A model generated the notes under the pieces. That model saw only the letters and a list, made by a program, of their open reading frames with translations. It had not been told where the DNA came from and searched no databases. A DNA stretch of 64,000 nt from Solibacillus sp. FSL K6-1523 (GTDB lineage: Bacteria; Bacillota; Bacilli; Bacillales_A; Planococcaceae). The stretch's first letter is position 1. Each line of letters opens with the position of its first letter. Location: positions 3,708,001 through 3,772,000 of the forward strand of contig NZ_JBBOSU010000001.1 in assembly GCF_038005225.1 (NCBI RefSeq), written 5' to 3'. Position numbers and translations under genes: made by a program. Below, piece by piece: positions 1 to 8,156 of the stretch.

Positions 1-578
1 GAATGAGCATAATCCCCTTCTGTAAATGGCGTAATTTCTTTTGTCTTTAAATCGATTGTAGCAATTTGTGAAAAGCGATTTTGTTGCAATAACCCAACGC
101 TATCCGCTTTATATTTCATCTTATCGACTATGTAAGGCTTTAGCAGTTTAGATTCTTCCTTCTCCTCTTCTTGTGTAATGGAAAGCCCTCTTTTTACTGA
201 GCTAGCAATCCAAATTTTATCCCCACAAGGGCTCCATAAAAACTCTTGAACGCCATTTGGTAGCGTCGTAAGTACCTGTGCTTCGCCACCTTGACGATTC
301 ATTAGGAAAAGTTGATTTTTTTCATTGCGATTCGATAGGTAAGCGATTTGTTTCCCATCTGGTGACCAAGCAGGAGCTGTAATCACTTCATTGCCGAATG
401 TCCATTGTACGACTTCATTTGTAGCTAAATCGATATGGAATAAATGTGCATTATAATTATTTTCTTTTTCATTTATTTGCGTGCGAACAAATACAGCCTC
501 TTGTTCACTTGGCGCTAAAACTGGACTTGTAATCGATTGAATTCGGTATAAATCTTCCTTTGTTAAATACGTTGTCAT
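1..578 (-). CDS. S9-family (prolyl oligopeptidase-like) peptidase, N-terminal part
   Basis: Only the first 192 codons lie in the window; the gene runs off the left edge. The visible part looks like the beta-propeller half of an S9 acylaminoacyl/dipeptidyl peptidase, with TolB/PD40-type blades such as WSPDGKQIAYLSNRN near residues 80-95 and a second WSPCGDKIW blade. In this family the propeller gates a C-terminal alpha/beta-hydrolase domain carrying the Ser-Asp-His triad, which is not visible here. The ATG at 576-578 follows an AAGGGGTG ribosome site. No signal peptide is seen, so a cytoplasmic peptidase is likely. The catalytic class is inferred from the propeller alone. Confidence 0.75.
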   Translation of the reverse strand, partial: MTTYLTKEDLYRIQSITSPVLAPSEQEAVFVRTQINEKENNYNAHLFHIDLATNEVVQWTFGNEVITAPAWSPDGKQIAYLSNRNEKNQLFLMNRQGGEAQVLTTLPNGVQEFLWSPCGDKIWIASSVKRGLSITQEEEKEESKLLKPYIVDKMKYKADSVGLLQQNRFSQIATIDLKTKEITPFTEGDYAH

Positions 579-706
579 ATTCAAACACCCCTTATTTATT
601 TCGGTTTTCGTAACAGTTATTCTATCATTAAATACTTATTATTGGAATGATTATTTTATATTTTTAGAATATTGTAATATCATTTTTTTGTAGGAAGTAT
701 CCAAAC

Positions 707-739
707 TAAAAACCCACCATTTCAGTTCGAATGATGGGC
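707..739 (-). terminator. Terminator of lcfB
   Basis: On the minus strand CCCATCATT pairs with AATGGTGGG (one G-U pair) and is followed by a T-rich stretch. It lies just after the lcfB stop codon. Confidence 0.7.
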
Positions 740-750
740 TCTGTCAATAT

Positions 751-2307
751 TTATTGTTTCACAGCTTCTTTTAATGAACGGCGTAAAATTTTCCCCGTTG
801 TATTTTTGGGTAACTCATCGATAATTTCGATCACTGTTGGAATTTTATATTTCACGATATGCTTTGCACAGTAAGCTTGAATATCTTCCACTTTCGTATC
901 ATGATCTTTCAAGACAACGTATGCATGTACAGCTTCACCAAAATTTGGATCTGGGAACCCTACTACGGCCGCTTCGACAATGCCTGTATGCGAGTAGAGC
1001 ACTTCCTCAACTTCTCGCGGATAAACATTGTAACCGCCGACAATAATCATATCTTTTTTTCGATCAACAATATAAAAATAACCTTCTTCATCACGTCTCG
1101 CTAAGTCGCCTGTATATAGCCACCCGTTACGAATTGCCGCCGCTGTTTCTTCAGGCATTTTATAATAGCCTTTCATCACATTTGGTCCACGGACAATTAA
1201 TTCTCCTACTTCACCTACTGGAACTTCTTCACCGTTTTCATCAACGACTTTATTTTCGACATTCAAAACGGATGTCCCAATCGACCCCGCTTTTCGTTCG
1301 CGATCCGTTGGGTTAAAGCATGTAACGGGTGAAGCTTCTGATAAACCGTAACCTTCAGACACTCGGACATTAAACTTCTCTTCAAAACTATGAAGCAATG
1401 TTACCGGTAATGAAGCGCCACCAGAAATGGCTAAACGCACACTTGAAAATGCATTTGCATCGCCATCATATTGATATAAGAAGTTGTACATTGTCGGAAC
1501 GCCTGCAAAAATTGTCGCTTTATAAGCAGCGGTCAGTTCAAATATTTCAGCTGGGCTAAAACGCGGTGCAAGTAGTAACGTTGCACCTTTCATTAATGGC
1601 GCATTGACGACAACCGTTAACGCAAATACATGGAACACCGGCAACGTTGTAACGACGCGGTCATCCGCTGTCATTTTTAAATATTCACCAACATCACGCG
1701 CATTCGAATAGATATTTTCATGTGTCAGCATCGCACCTTTTGGCTGACCAGTCGTACCCGAAGTATATAAAATAATTGCTGTATCATCTAGATCAACAGC
1801 TACTGGCTCGACCGTATGACTTGTCGCGCTTAGTACTTGTGTAAATAATTTTGTTTTCGCTTTTGCTGCTTCACTTAAAGCTGCATATTTTTCTGCTACA
1901 TCTGGTGTTGTTTCACATATGATATAGTCCGTCACTTGCGGGAATCCTTGCACCCCTGCCTCCACAAGTGGTAATAACATATCTAGTGCAATAACAACTT
2001 TTACATCACCGTTTTTTATAATGTAAGAAATTTCGTCCGGTGTGTAAATGGGATTAATCGGGATCGCTGTCGCACCAATTCGCATCGTTGCATAGAGCGA
2101 AATTAAATAATGCGGTGTATTGCCAAGTAAAAAGGCAATATGATCCCCTTTTTGTACCCCTAAATCTTGTAAAGCTGCGGCAAACCTGGCAATCGTTTGT
2201 TCAAACTCGCCATAAGTAGTGCCTTGTCCTAAAAAATAATACGCTGTTTTTTCTGGTTGTTCGAGAGCTTGTTGTCTAATGTTTTCAACTAAATTCAATA
2301 CACCCAT
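751..2307 (-). CDS. lcfB: Long-chain fatty-acid--CoA ligase LcfB
   Basis: ANL-superfamily enzyme of 518 aa that activates fatty acids with ATP and CoA through an acyl-AMP intermediate, feeding beta-oxidation. The P-loop-like AMP-binding signature YTSGTTGQPK is at residues 181-190, and the YTGD and DRKKD motifs are near residues 395-415, followed by a C-terminal lid ending in PKNTTGKILRR (catalytic Lys). Length and sequence fit B. subtilis LcfB (YhfL), which also lies near lplJ and yhgE. The gene stands alone with its own promoter and an 18-bp FadR-like palindrome between promoter and start, which suggests derepression by long-chain acyl-CoA. Confidence 0.9.
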   Translation of the reverse strand: MGVLNLVENIRQQALEQPEKTAYYFLGQGTTYGEFEQTIARFAAALQDLGVQKGDHIAFLLGNTPHYLISLYATMRIGATAIPINPIYTPDEISYIIKNGDVKVVIALDMLLPLVEAGVQGFPQVTDYIICETTPDVAEKYAALSEAAKAKTKLFTQVLSATSHTVEPVAVDLDDTAIILYTSGTTGQPKGAMLTHENIYSNARDVGEYLKMTADDRVVTTLPVFHVFALTVVVNAPLMKGATLLLAPRFSPAEIFELTAAYKATIFAGVPTMYNFLYQYDGDANAFSSVRLAISGGASLPVTLLHSFEEKFNVRVSEGYGLSEASPVTCFNPTDRERKAGSIGTSVLNVENKVVDENGEEVPVGEVGELIVRGPNVMKGYYKMPEETAAAIRNGWLYTGDLARRDEEGYFYIVDRKKDMIIVGGYNVYPREVEEVLYSHTGIVEAAVVGFPDPNFGEAVHAYVVLKDHDTKVEDIQAYCAKHIVKYKIPTVIEIIDELPKNTTGKILRRSLKEAVKQ

Positions 2308-2323
2308 CCCCTTATGCGTAAAA

Positions 2324-2341
2324 TGAATAACTATTCACTTA
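2324..2341 (-). promoter_or_regulatory. FadR-like operator upstream of lcfB
   Basis: The sequence TGAATAACTATTCACTTA matches 15 of 18 positions of the Bacillus FadR (YsiA) palindrome TGAATGAMTANTCATTCA. It sits immediately downstream of the lcfB -10 box, over the expected transcription start, where a repressor would block initiation. lcfB belongs to the FadR regulon in B. subtilis. No fadR gene lies in this window. Confidence 0.65.
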
Positions 2342-2347
2342 ATTAGC

Positions 2348-2376
2348 ATTATAAAATAAGTATTCTGATAAAACAA
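2348..2376 (-). promoter_or_regulatory. Sigma-A-type promoter of lcfB
   Basis: Minus-strand TTGTTT (2371-2376), 17-bp spacer, and TATAAT (2348-2353). It is about 40 bp upstream of the lcfB start, with the FadR-like operator directly downstream. Confidence 0.6.
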
Positions 2377-2448
2377 TACCTATTTTACCAACCATTACAA
2401 TTATTCGTTAAAAAAATCCACTTTTATCTACTATTAACAAATTTCTTG

Positions 2449-4389
2449 TTATGCTCGAATATGTGAAATATAACGCCAGCGTATTAAAAAGAAATAGACA
2501 ATCTGAATGCATCCAATCAGTGTAAAGGAAATAACCCCTTCTTTTACGATGGAAAGATTCATCACATCATGTAACACCGTTTGAATGACAAGGAACGCGA
2601 ATGCACTATGCACGAGGGCTAGCCCCCAAGGAAGGAAAAATTGAATGCATAAAAAACGAGTGACTAAATTTTTCATTTCGCGATCTGTTAAGCCAATTCG
2701 CTTTAACATATTAAATTGTTTTTTCTTCTGATCTAAGTTTGCATATAATTTAAAATACACAAAACTTCCTGAAGCAAGTAAAAAAACAGCGACAACAAGA
2801 ATCCCTACAAGGGTAAATAAAGAGTAGGTTGCTAATATATAAGAATAATTTAATCCCGTATTTTCATAATAAAATGGAAGTGAATACACATCGCTTAATA
2901 CATACTCTCTCGCGACCATATGATGAATGTCGACACCGATTTCTTTTGTCTCCATCCATTTTGGTATATCGAATGTGAAAAGGTGATAGCCAGGTTTCAA
3001 GTTTAGATAATGAGCAAACGGATTGATTAAGTTTTCATAATCCTCGTCACTAATAATAATTGAGTTACTGCTTATAATAGCTGTTGGGAAAAACATTTTT
3101 GGATACACACTATTAATTGTCAGCTCGACGTTGTTTTCCACTAACGTCGTTTCAACAACTGTATTTGCTAAATCCTTTATTGAATCCTCTGAATATGGAA
3201 TAAACATAGCTTCTCCACTTTTTAAATTAACGAGCGGATACTTGTATGAGAACAATAGATGGTTCACATCAGTTTCTCTAAAAACCTCCACAGGATTTGA
3301 TGTGAACGAGGAAGTTTGTCTCTTTACCGAAAAACGGGTCATTTGATAGCTAATGCCATTGTCCTCAAGGCTTTCAATTAACGATACAATATGTTCTCGT
3401 TCATACGGATTGTCAACTTCCCCTTTATAAATCATCCCGAGTGGATTCAGTTTATCGTATTGCGAAGTATAAGAAGACATCGCCGACAGAATACCGACCG
3501 TCAAAAAAGCCATTGTTGATACAAGTGTTACGATAAAGAACATCCCTGAATTTCCACGCACAATTTGCACCTGCTCAGCAATTGCCAGCATCCGTGACTT
3601 TTTCCAATAATACTGTTTTCGTCTTTTAATAAGATCCATAAAATAAAGTGTCGTATCCGTAAAGAAAAAATACGTCCCGACTGTCACAAAAATCGGGACG
3701 AGCAGCGTGTAATTAAAAATGGATGATTTCGTCGTAATTAGCGCTAAAAAATAGCCCAATGCGATTAAAAAAACCCCAAAGAAAGCTTGTTTTTTGGAAT
3801 AGGCATCCGAAACATCAACAATTTTCGGTCCCTTTAATACGTCAATAATTTTAATATTTGGCGTGAATATAACGCTAATTACTGAAATAACTGTGAACGC
3901 ACTTAAATAAACAAATAGCGTTAAAACAAATGGTTCCCATGATAAATACAAAGGCAAATCCGTTAAATTTAAAATTTCACGTACAATCATGAAAAAGAAT
4001 TTCGAAAATGCGAAACCAAAAAGAATTCCTGAAATACATGAAAGAATACCGATTGTCATCGTTTCAATAAAGATTAATTTGCTCAATTGATTACGGCTCA
4101 TGCCTAAATGTAAAAAAATAGCAAATTCCTTTGCACGGGCCTCTAAAAATGCACGCATTGAATAAAAAATAAAAAACCATGAAAACAACACTAATATGAC
4201 TTCTGCCAACACCATTCCCGCGATGGAAACTTCCCCTAGAAAACCTCTTTCAATTTCAGGATGAAACATGACCATGGAATAAATGAAAAAAACAAAGACA
4301 GAAAAGAAACTCGCCATAAAAAATGCTGCATAGTTACGAAAATTACGGAAAACGTTACGGTAAGCGAATTGAAGAAAAGTCACCGACAT
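2449..4389 (-). CDS. BceB-type ABC transporter permease (FtsX domain)
   Basis: A 646-aa membrane protein with the layout of BceB/VraG permeases: four N-terminal membrane segments, a FtsX-like block, a large extracytoplasmic domain of about 200 aa between residues ~300 and ~510, and further membrane segments to the C-terminus. Such permeases recognise peptide antibiotics bound to cell-wall precursors and signal to a BceS-type kinase. The ATG has an AGGAGGA site embedded in the end of the upstream ATPase gene, overlapping it by 35 bp, so translation is probably coupled. It is the last gene of a regulator-kinase-ATPase-permease operon. The actual drug substrate cannot be read from sequence. Confidence 0.88.
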   Translation of the reverse strand: MSVTFLQFAYRNVFRNFRNYAAFFMASFFSVFVFFIYSMVMFHPEIERGFLGEVSIAGMVLAEVILVLFSWFFIFYSMRAFLEARAKEFAIFLHLGMSRNQLSKLIFIETMTIGILSCISGILFGFAFSKFFFMIVREILNLTDLPLYLSWEPFVLTLFVYLSAFTVISVISVIFTPNIKIIDVLKGPKIVDVSDAYSKKQAFFGVFLIALGYFLALITTKSSIFNYTLLVPIFVTVGTYFFFTDTTLYFMDLIKRRKQYYWKKSRMLAIAEQVQIVRGNSGMFFIVTLVSTMAFLTVGILSAMSSYTSQYDKLNPLGMIYKGEVDNPYEREHIVSLIESLEDNGISYQMTRFSVKRQTSSFTSNPVEVFRETDVNHLLFSYKYPLVNLKSGEAMFIPYSEDSIKDLANTVVETTLVENNVELTINSVYPKMFFPTAIISSNSIIISDEDYENLINPFAHYLNLKPGYHLFTFDIPKWMETKEIGVDIHHMVAREYVLSDVYSLPFYYENTGLNYSYILATYSLFTLVGILVVAVFLLASGSFVYFKLYANLDQKKKQFNMLKRIGLTDREMKNLVTRFLCIQFFLPWGLALVHSAFAFLVIQTVLHDVMNLSIVKEGVISFTLIGCIQIVYFFLIRWRYISHIRA

Positions 4390-5128
4390 GTCCTCCTAAT
4401 AAACTCAATACATTCAAAATTCGTTGGAAAAATGTTTGTTGTCGATCGTCTTGATAAATTTCATTAAAAAACTCGCCATCTTTAATAAACAACACACGAT
4501 CACAAAAACTTGCCGCAATCGGGTCATGTGTTACCATCACAATCGTTGCACCATTTTCCTTATTTACTTTTCCGAGCAACTGTAAAACTTCACGTGTTGA
4601 ATTGGAATCTAAATTACCGGTAGGCTCATCGGCTAAAATAATGGTTGGCTCATGGATTAGCGCTCTCGCTATCGCTGTCCTTTGTGCTTGACCACCTGAT
4701 ATTTCATTAGGCCTTTTTTGCAATATAGCCGCTAAATCTAGTTTCCTGCTTAATTGTTGCAAGCGTTCTTCCATCACTGAAACGGGTTGCTCATCAAGTG
4801 TTAATGGCAAAATAATATTTTCTTCCACAGAAAGCATCGGCAATAAATTGAAATCTTGAAATACAAAACCAAGCTGGCGTCGGCGGAAATAGGCAAGCTG
4901 CTCACTATTTAACGTTTGCGGCTTTGTTCCGTCAAAAATAATTTCACCTGAAGTCGGCATGTCCACCATTGAAATCATATTCAGCAATGTTGTTTTACCA
5001 CTACCTGATGGACCCATAATGGCTACAAATTCACCTGCTTCAACTTCAAAACTTAATTGATTCAGTGCACGCTTCGTTACTTTTCCTTCATACACTTTCG
5101 TTACTTCATTAATTTGTAAAATTGACAT
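4355..5128 (-). CDS. BceA-type ABC transporter ATP-binding protein
   Basis: ATPase of the MacB/BceA class. Walker A GPSGSGKTT is near residues 38-46, signature ISGGQAQR near 140, Walker B ILADEP, and a switch histidine in VTHDP. I start it at the second ATG (position 5128, MSILQINEV) because the first ATG touches the GAGGG ribosome site while the second is six bases from it; this gives 257 aa. The last ~25 residues extend past the usual end and overlap the permease gene. It should energise the permease at 2449-4389 in removing a cell-wall-active peptide. Confidence 0.9.
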   Translation of the reverse strand: MSILQINEVTKVYEGKVTKRALNQLSFEVEAGEFVAIMGPSGSGKTTLLNMISMVDMPTSGEIIFDGTKPQTLNSEQLAYFRRRQLGFVFQDFNLLPMLSVEENIILPLTLDEQPVSVMEERLQQLSRKLDLAAILQKRPNEISGGQAQRTAIARALIHEPTIILADEPTGNLDSNSTREVLQLLGKVNKENGATIVMVTHDPIAASFCDRVLFIKDGEFFNEIYQDDRQQTFFQRILNVLSLLGGHVGDFSSIRLP

Positions 5129-5141
5129 TTGCATCCCTCAA

Positions 5142-5219
5142 TTATTGTGTTTTCGTGTTAGTAAATCCCCAAGGCAGCACTACTTCAAAGTTCATTTCAT
5201 TTCCTTGCTTTACTTTCCC
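5142..5219 (-). other. In-frame kinase-like tail after the histidine-kinase stop codon
   Basis: Directly after the TAG stop of the upstream kinase, the same frame stays open for 25 codons and encodes a segment containing GNEMNFEVVLPWG before a TAA. FEVVLP is typical of the last strand of a HATPase_c domain, and it repeats in character what the annotated kinase ends with (GTKIEVIF). It has no ribosome site of its own. It may be a vestige of an older C-terminus, a small tail duplication, or the result of a nonsense change. Confidence 0.4.
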
Positions 5220-6203
5220 CTATGAATTAAAAATGACTTCGATTTTTGTACCTTGTCCTACCTCTGAAGTAATCAACAGCTGATGCCCTAACTTATCACA
5301 AGTTTCTTTCGCAATATATAAACCCATTCCTGTGGATTCACCTGTTTTGCGACCGTTTTCTCCAGTATAAAAGGCTTTTGTCACTCGTGTTAAATCTGAT
5401 TTTGGAATACCAATGCCTTCATCTTGAATCGTTAATATGATTCGCTGGTCAAACTTGGTACTTGAAATCGTAATTTTCTTATTCGGTTCAAATGTGTATT
5501 TCACAGCATTTGTAATAAATTGATCCAGTAAAAAACGGAGCCATTTTGGATCACTCATCACACTTACATTTTCATCCACATCGACATTGGGAAACACACG
5601 ATTTGCAATAAATAATCGTTTATTTTCATTTATTACAGCCGTTACAATCGCTTTTAAAGGTACTTCGACAATTTGCATATCTTCTTCAAAGTTTTCTAAT
5701 CGCGCATTGATTAACACCATTTCAAGTCCGCGCTTGAGGCGATCTACTTCTTCTTGCACACTTTTTTTATCGAGTTCCCCATCTTCTTGCAATAACAGCT
5801 CTAATACAGATACAGGAGTTTTCATTTGATGTACCCATTGATTCATAAATTTATATTGTCTCGATTGCGTCGCGTAGAGCGATTGAACTTCATGCTGATA
5901 CAATTTATATAATTCATGTAAATAGCGCTCTGTTAACGCATATTCCGCGGTCTTTGCATTTTTTTGAAGTGCATCCTCCATCGTTGTTGGGCACTGTGTA
6001 ATTTTGGCTAAATATCGACGCCTTAACATATATCGTACAATTAAAAAAGAAGCAATTAACAACATATTAATCGCAATAGCATAAATTGCGGTTTCCTTAC
6101 TGCGAAATCCTTCAAGCCAAAACAATGTGATTAAAAATACCGTCATAAATAATTGGAATAATACGTAAGAACCGTGCTCTTTCAAAAATAATTTGACGGC
6201 CAT
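5220..6203 (-). CDS. BceS-type intramembrane-sensing histidine kinase
   Basis: A 327-aa sensor kinase. Two membrane helices (~15-30 and ~38-58) are separated by only a few outside residues, the layout of intramembrane-sensing kinases that read their ABC partner instead of a ligand. The phospho-acceptor His125 lies in NQWVHQMKTP, followed by the N box (FITNAVKY), G1 (DEGIGIP) and G2 (GESTGMGLYIAK). It overlaps the response regulator by one base and precedes the ABC genes. The frame continues openly for 25 codons beyond its TAG stop. Confidence 0.9.
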   Translation of the reverse strand: MAVKLFLKEHGSYVLFQLFMTVFLITLFWLEGFRSKETAIYAIAINMLLIASFLIVRYMLRRRYLAKITQCPTTMEDALQKNAKTAEYALTERYLHELYKLYQHEVQSLYATQSRQYKFMNQWVHQMKTPVSVLELLLQEDGELDKKSVQEEVDRLKRGLEMVLINARLENFEEDMQIVEVPLKAIVTAVINENKRLFIANRVFPNVDVDENVSVMSDPKWLRFLLDQFITNAVKYTFEPNKKITISSTKFDQRIILTIQDEGIGIPKSDLTRVTKAFYTGENGRKTGESTGMGLYIAKETCDKLGHQLLITSEVGQGTKIEVIFNS

Positions 6204-6907
6204 TACATTTCCTCCGTACTTAACATAAAACGATAACCTGCACCGCGAACTGTTTCAATACTAGAAAGAATATCGTAATCCGCTAATTTTTTTCGTACAC
6301 GGGTCATATTCACATTTAATGTATTTTCATCAACGAATGCTTGATCATCCCATAACTCTTCTAATAATTGATCACGGCTTACAACTTTTGGTGCCTGTCC
6401 CATTAAAAGCCCTAAAATAACACATTCCTTCTTTTGAAGTGGTACAGTTAAATCCTTTATTTGTAATTCCATTCTTTCTAAATAAAGTGTTAGTTGCCCT
6501 TGCTTAATCGTTCGTTCTTCTTGACGTATTGAATATTCCCCATACGTCCGACGTAAATGGCTACGAATTTTAGCGAGCACAATTTCATAGTTAAATGGTT
6601 TTGTAATAAAATCATCGCCGCCATTTTCAAGTGCAAAAATTTGATCCATTTCCCCTGATCTGGCTGAAATAAATAATATCGGACATTTCGTATATTGACG
6701 CAGTTTTCGACACCAATAATAGCCATCATATGTAGGTAAATTAATATCAAGCAGTACAAGGTGTGGATTAAATAATGTGCATTCTTCAATCACCTGTTCA
6801 AAATCTTTTACTATGGCCACTTCATATTGGTATTTCCTTAATGTTTCTGCTAATAACGATGCGATTTTCACATCATCTTCTACAACGAAAATTCGGTGCT
6901 TTTCCAT
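6203..6907 (-). CDS. BceR-type response regulator (OmpR family)
   Basis: A 234-aa regulator with an N-terminal receiver domain (acidic pocket EDD at 10-12, phospho-Asp54 in LLDINLP, switch Lys in FITKPF) and a C-terminal winged helix ending in ETVRGAGYRF. It starts at an ATG preceded by GAGGTGAT. It is the first gene of the operon with the kinase and the Bce-type ABC transporter, and in this family it activates the transporter genes. A terminator-like hairpin stands about 50 bp upstream of its start, an odd position for the first gene of an operon. Confidence 0.9.
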   Translation of the reverse strand: MEKHRIFVVEDDVKIASLLAETLRKYQYEVAIVKDFEQVIEECTLFNPHLVLLDINLPTYDGYYWCRKLRQYTKCPILFISARSGEMDQIFALENGGDDFITKPFNYEIVLAKIRSHLRRTYGEYSIRQEERTIKQGQLTLYLERMELQIKDLTVPLQKKECVILGLLMGQAPKVVSRDQLLEELWDDQAFVDENTLNVNMTRVRKKLADYDILSSIETVRGAGYRFMLSTEEM

Positions 6908-6958
6908 AAGATCACCTCTCTAATTAATGAAAGCTTCCTCTTTCAATAGTAACACTAA

Positions 6959-6992
6959 AAAAAGTACACTCAAAGTTATGAGCGTACTTTTT
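6959..6992. terminator. Terminator-like hairpin upstream of the BceR-type gene
   Basis: AAAAAGTAC-aCTC pairs with GAG-cGTACTTTTT around an 8-nt loop, with T runs on both strands. It may end transcripts from the minus-strand gene at 7564-8052 after they cross repeat R1. It is also close enough to the regulator to act in its leader or promoter region: a weak TTGAGT-16-TACTAT promoter overlaps one arm on the minus strand. Confidence 0.55.
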
Positions 6993-7000
6993 CTATAAAA

Positions 7001-7546
7001 TTAATTAAAGAATCTATCATTAATAATCCTTTCTAATAAAGGGGGAGTCGATTTCCATTCCGGGTCGGACGCTTTCCGCGGGCACGGCTCCAACTAACTT
7101 TTTACGGGACACGTCCCGAAAAAAGTGGATTTTCCGCACATGCTGTTCCTGCAGGAGTCGCCTCCCCTGCATTCCAATCAACTCCTTCTATTCAAGTTTG
7201 TACCACTAAAACTCCTAATCATTTGCTCGAATATGAAGTTAGTTTTCGCTACTCAATATTTTTATTGAAATACGAACTCGGCAAAAGAATTAGAATATTC
7301 CTTGCACAATGGGCAAAATTTAGCGAGAATGACGCCGCCTCCCACGGCAAGCGGCGCAAAACGCAGAAAGTTTTTAGAAAGGCAAAACTTTATATAGGCT
7401 GGTCTTGCACAAAGCACAGAGATGAGTCGTACAGATTTGTGCAACAAATCGGTGCGCCTCATGTGCTTAGCCAGCCTAAACTTGCAAATACTTTATGAGA
7501 ACATTTATATCATTAAGATAGATTCTTTGGTTAAACTCATATACAT
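7001..7546 (+). repeat. Dispersed repeat R1 (long form)
   Basis: About 545 bp, nearly the same as R2 at 16323-16835; the right half is shared with R3, R4 and R5. It contains hairpin H1 (7333-7356), stem CGCCGC/GCGGCG around the constant loop CTCCCACGGCAA, and a large branched hairpin H2 (7397-7476), outer stem GGCTGG/CCAGCC. The left part holds a separate module with inverted ends (7045-7184). Short ORFs inside it are not conserved in the other copies, so I read it as non-coding. It fills the gap between the BceR-type gene and the gene at 7564. Confidence 0.85.
7045..7184. mobile_element. MITE-like GC-rich module nested in R1
   Basis: A GC-rich block carrying GGTCGGACGCTTTCCGCGGG and ending in AATCAACTC, which forms an imperfect terminal inverted repeat with the left end GAGTCGATT. 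The equivalent block in R2 is at 16367-16478 and lacks about 28 bp present here, including the palindrome CGGGACACGTCCCG. From memory, similar GC-rich intergenic blocks are common in Bacillaceae. No transposase is present. Confidence 0.55.
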
Positions 7547-7563
7547 AATTAGTGCACTAATTT

Positions 7564-8052
7564 TCACCTCTCCAAAACGATACAATACTCCTCTTTATAT
7601 TGTTCATGATTCCTATCATACATTTGTAAAAGTTGGTCTAGGGTTAGTTCTCCAAAGGAATATCTACTATACGGTATATTTAAGTCATTATTATCATGAC
7701 CAATCCATACTCTCCATAGTTCTATTATCTGATCTTCTTTTATATTTTCTTTTAAGTACTCCAGCAATTGGTTTAATCTCGATTCCGAATAGCCAAACGT
7801 CACCTCATAAGTAAATGGATAACTTGTATAGCCGCTCACATTATAGTAAGTGTCCTTTGTAACAACCAATTCATTTAAATCATCTTCATTTTCGGCATAT
7901 AATATTTGAGCGTCCGGGTCTATATTCTCCCAAGGTACAAACTCATTTGGCTTTACACCTAATTCAATCGCTTCCTTAGCCGTAATGCTTTTCACTCTCG
8001 ATTCCACTTCTGGCATTTCAAAGTTTGTAGCAATGAATGAACAATAACTCAT
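7564..8052 (-). CDS. Hypothetical protein, 162 aa
   Basis: I do not recognise this protein. It is acidic, cytoplasmic by appearance (no signal peptide or membrane segment), rich in Tyr and Glu, with a likely helical C-terminal half (LNQLLEYLKENIKEDQIIELWRVW at roughly residues 90-115). The ATG has a strong GGGGGAG ribosome site. It stands alone between repeat R1 and lplJ, and is the only gene here without an obvious counterpart in the corresponding Bacillus region. Small solitary genes of this composition are sometimes immunity or stress proteins, but nothing in the sequence proves it. Confidence 0.7.
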   Translation of the reverse strand: MSYCSFIATNFEMPEVESRVKSITAKEAIELGVKPNEFVPWENIDPDAQILYAENEDDLNELVVTKDTYYNVSGYTSYPFTYEVTFGYSESRLNQLLEYLKENIKEDQIIELWRVWIGHDNNDLNIPYSRYSFGELTLDQLLQMYDRNHEQYKEEYCIVLER

Positions 8053-8105
8053 TTAACTCCCCCTAAATGTAATCCTTACAAAATTATCTACCTATTAACT
8101 CCATA

Positions 8106-8137
8106 AGAAAGAGCTATTCTTCTTTTTGAAGAATAGC
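8106..8137 (-). terminator. Terminator of lplJ
   Basis: GCTATTCTTC (8113-8122) pairs perfectly with GAAGAATAGC (8128-8137) around a 5-nt loop; on the minus strand it is followed by a moderately T-rich sequence. It lies 20 bp beyond the lplJ stop. Confidence 0.65.
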
Positions 8138-8156
8138 GCCTATTAGTTGTCTAGAA

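Noticed and set aside
7223-7498. Open frame of 91 codons inside repeat R1
   Set aside because: The equivalent frame in R2 is broken or different, the bases of the hairpins dictate the codons, and there is no ribosome site.
7001-7546. Insertion sequence or transposase remnant
   Set aside because: No transposase-like protein is encoded in any frame, and copies share RNA-like hairpins, not coding signatures.
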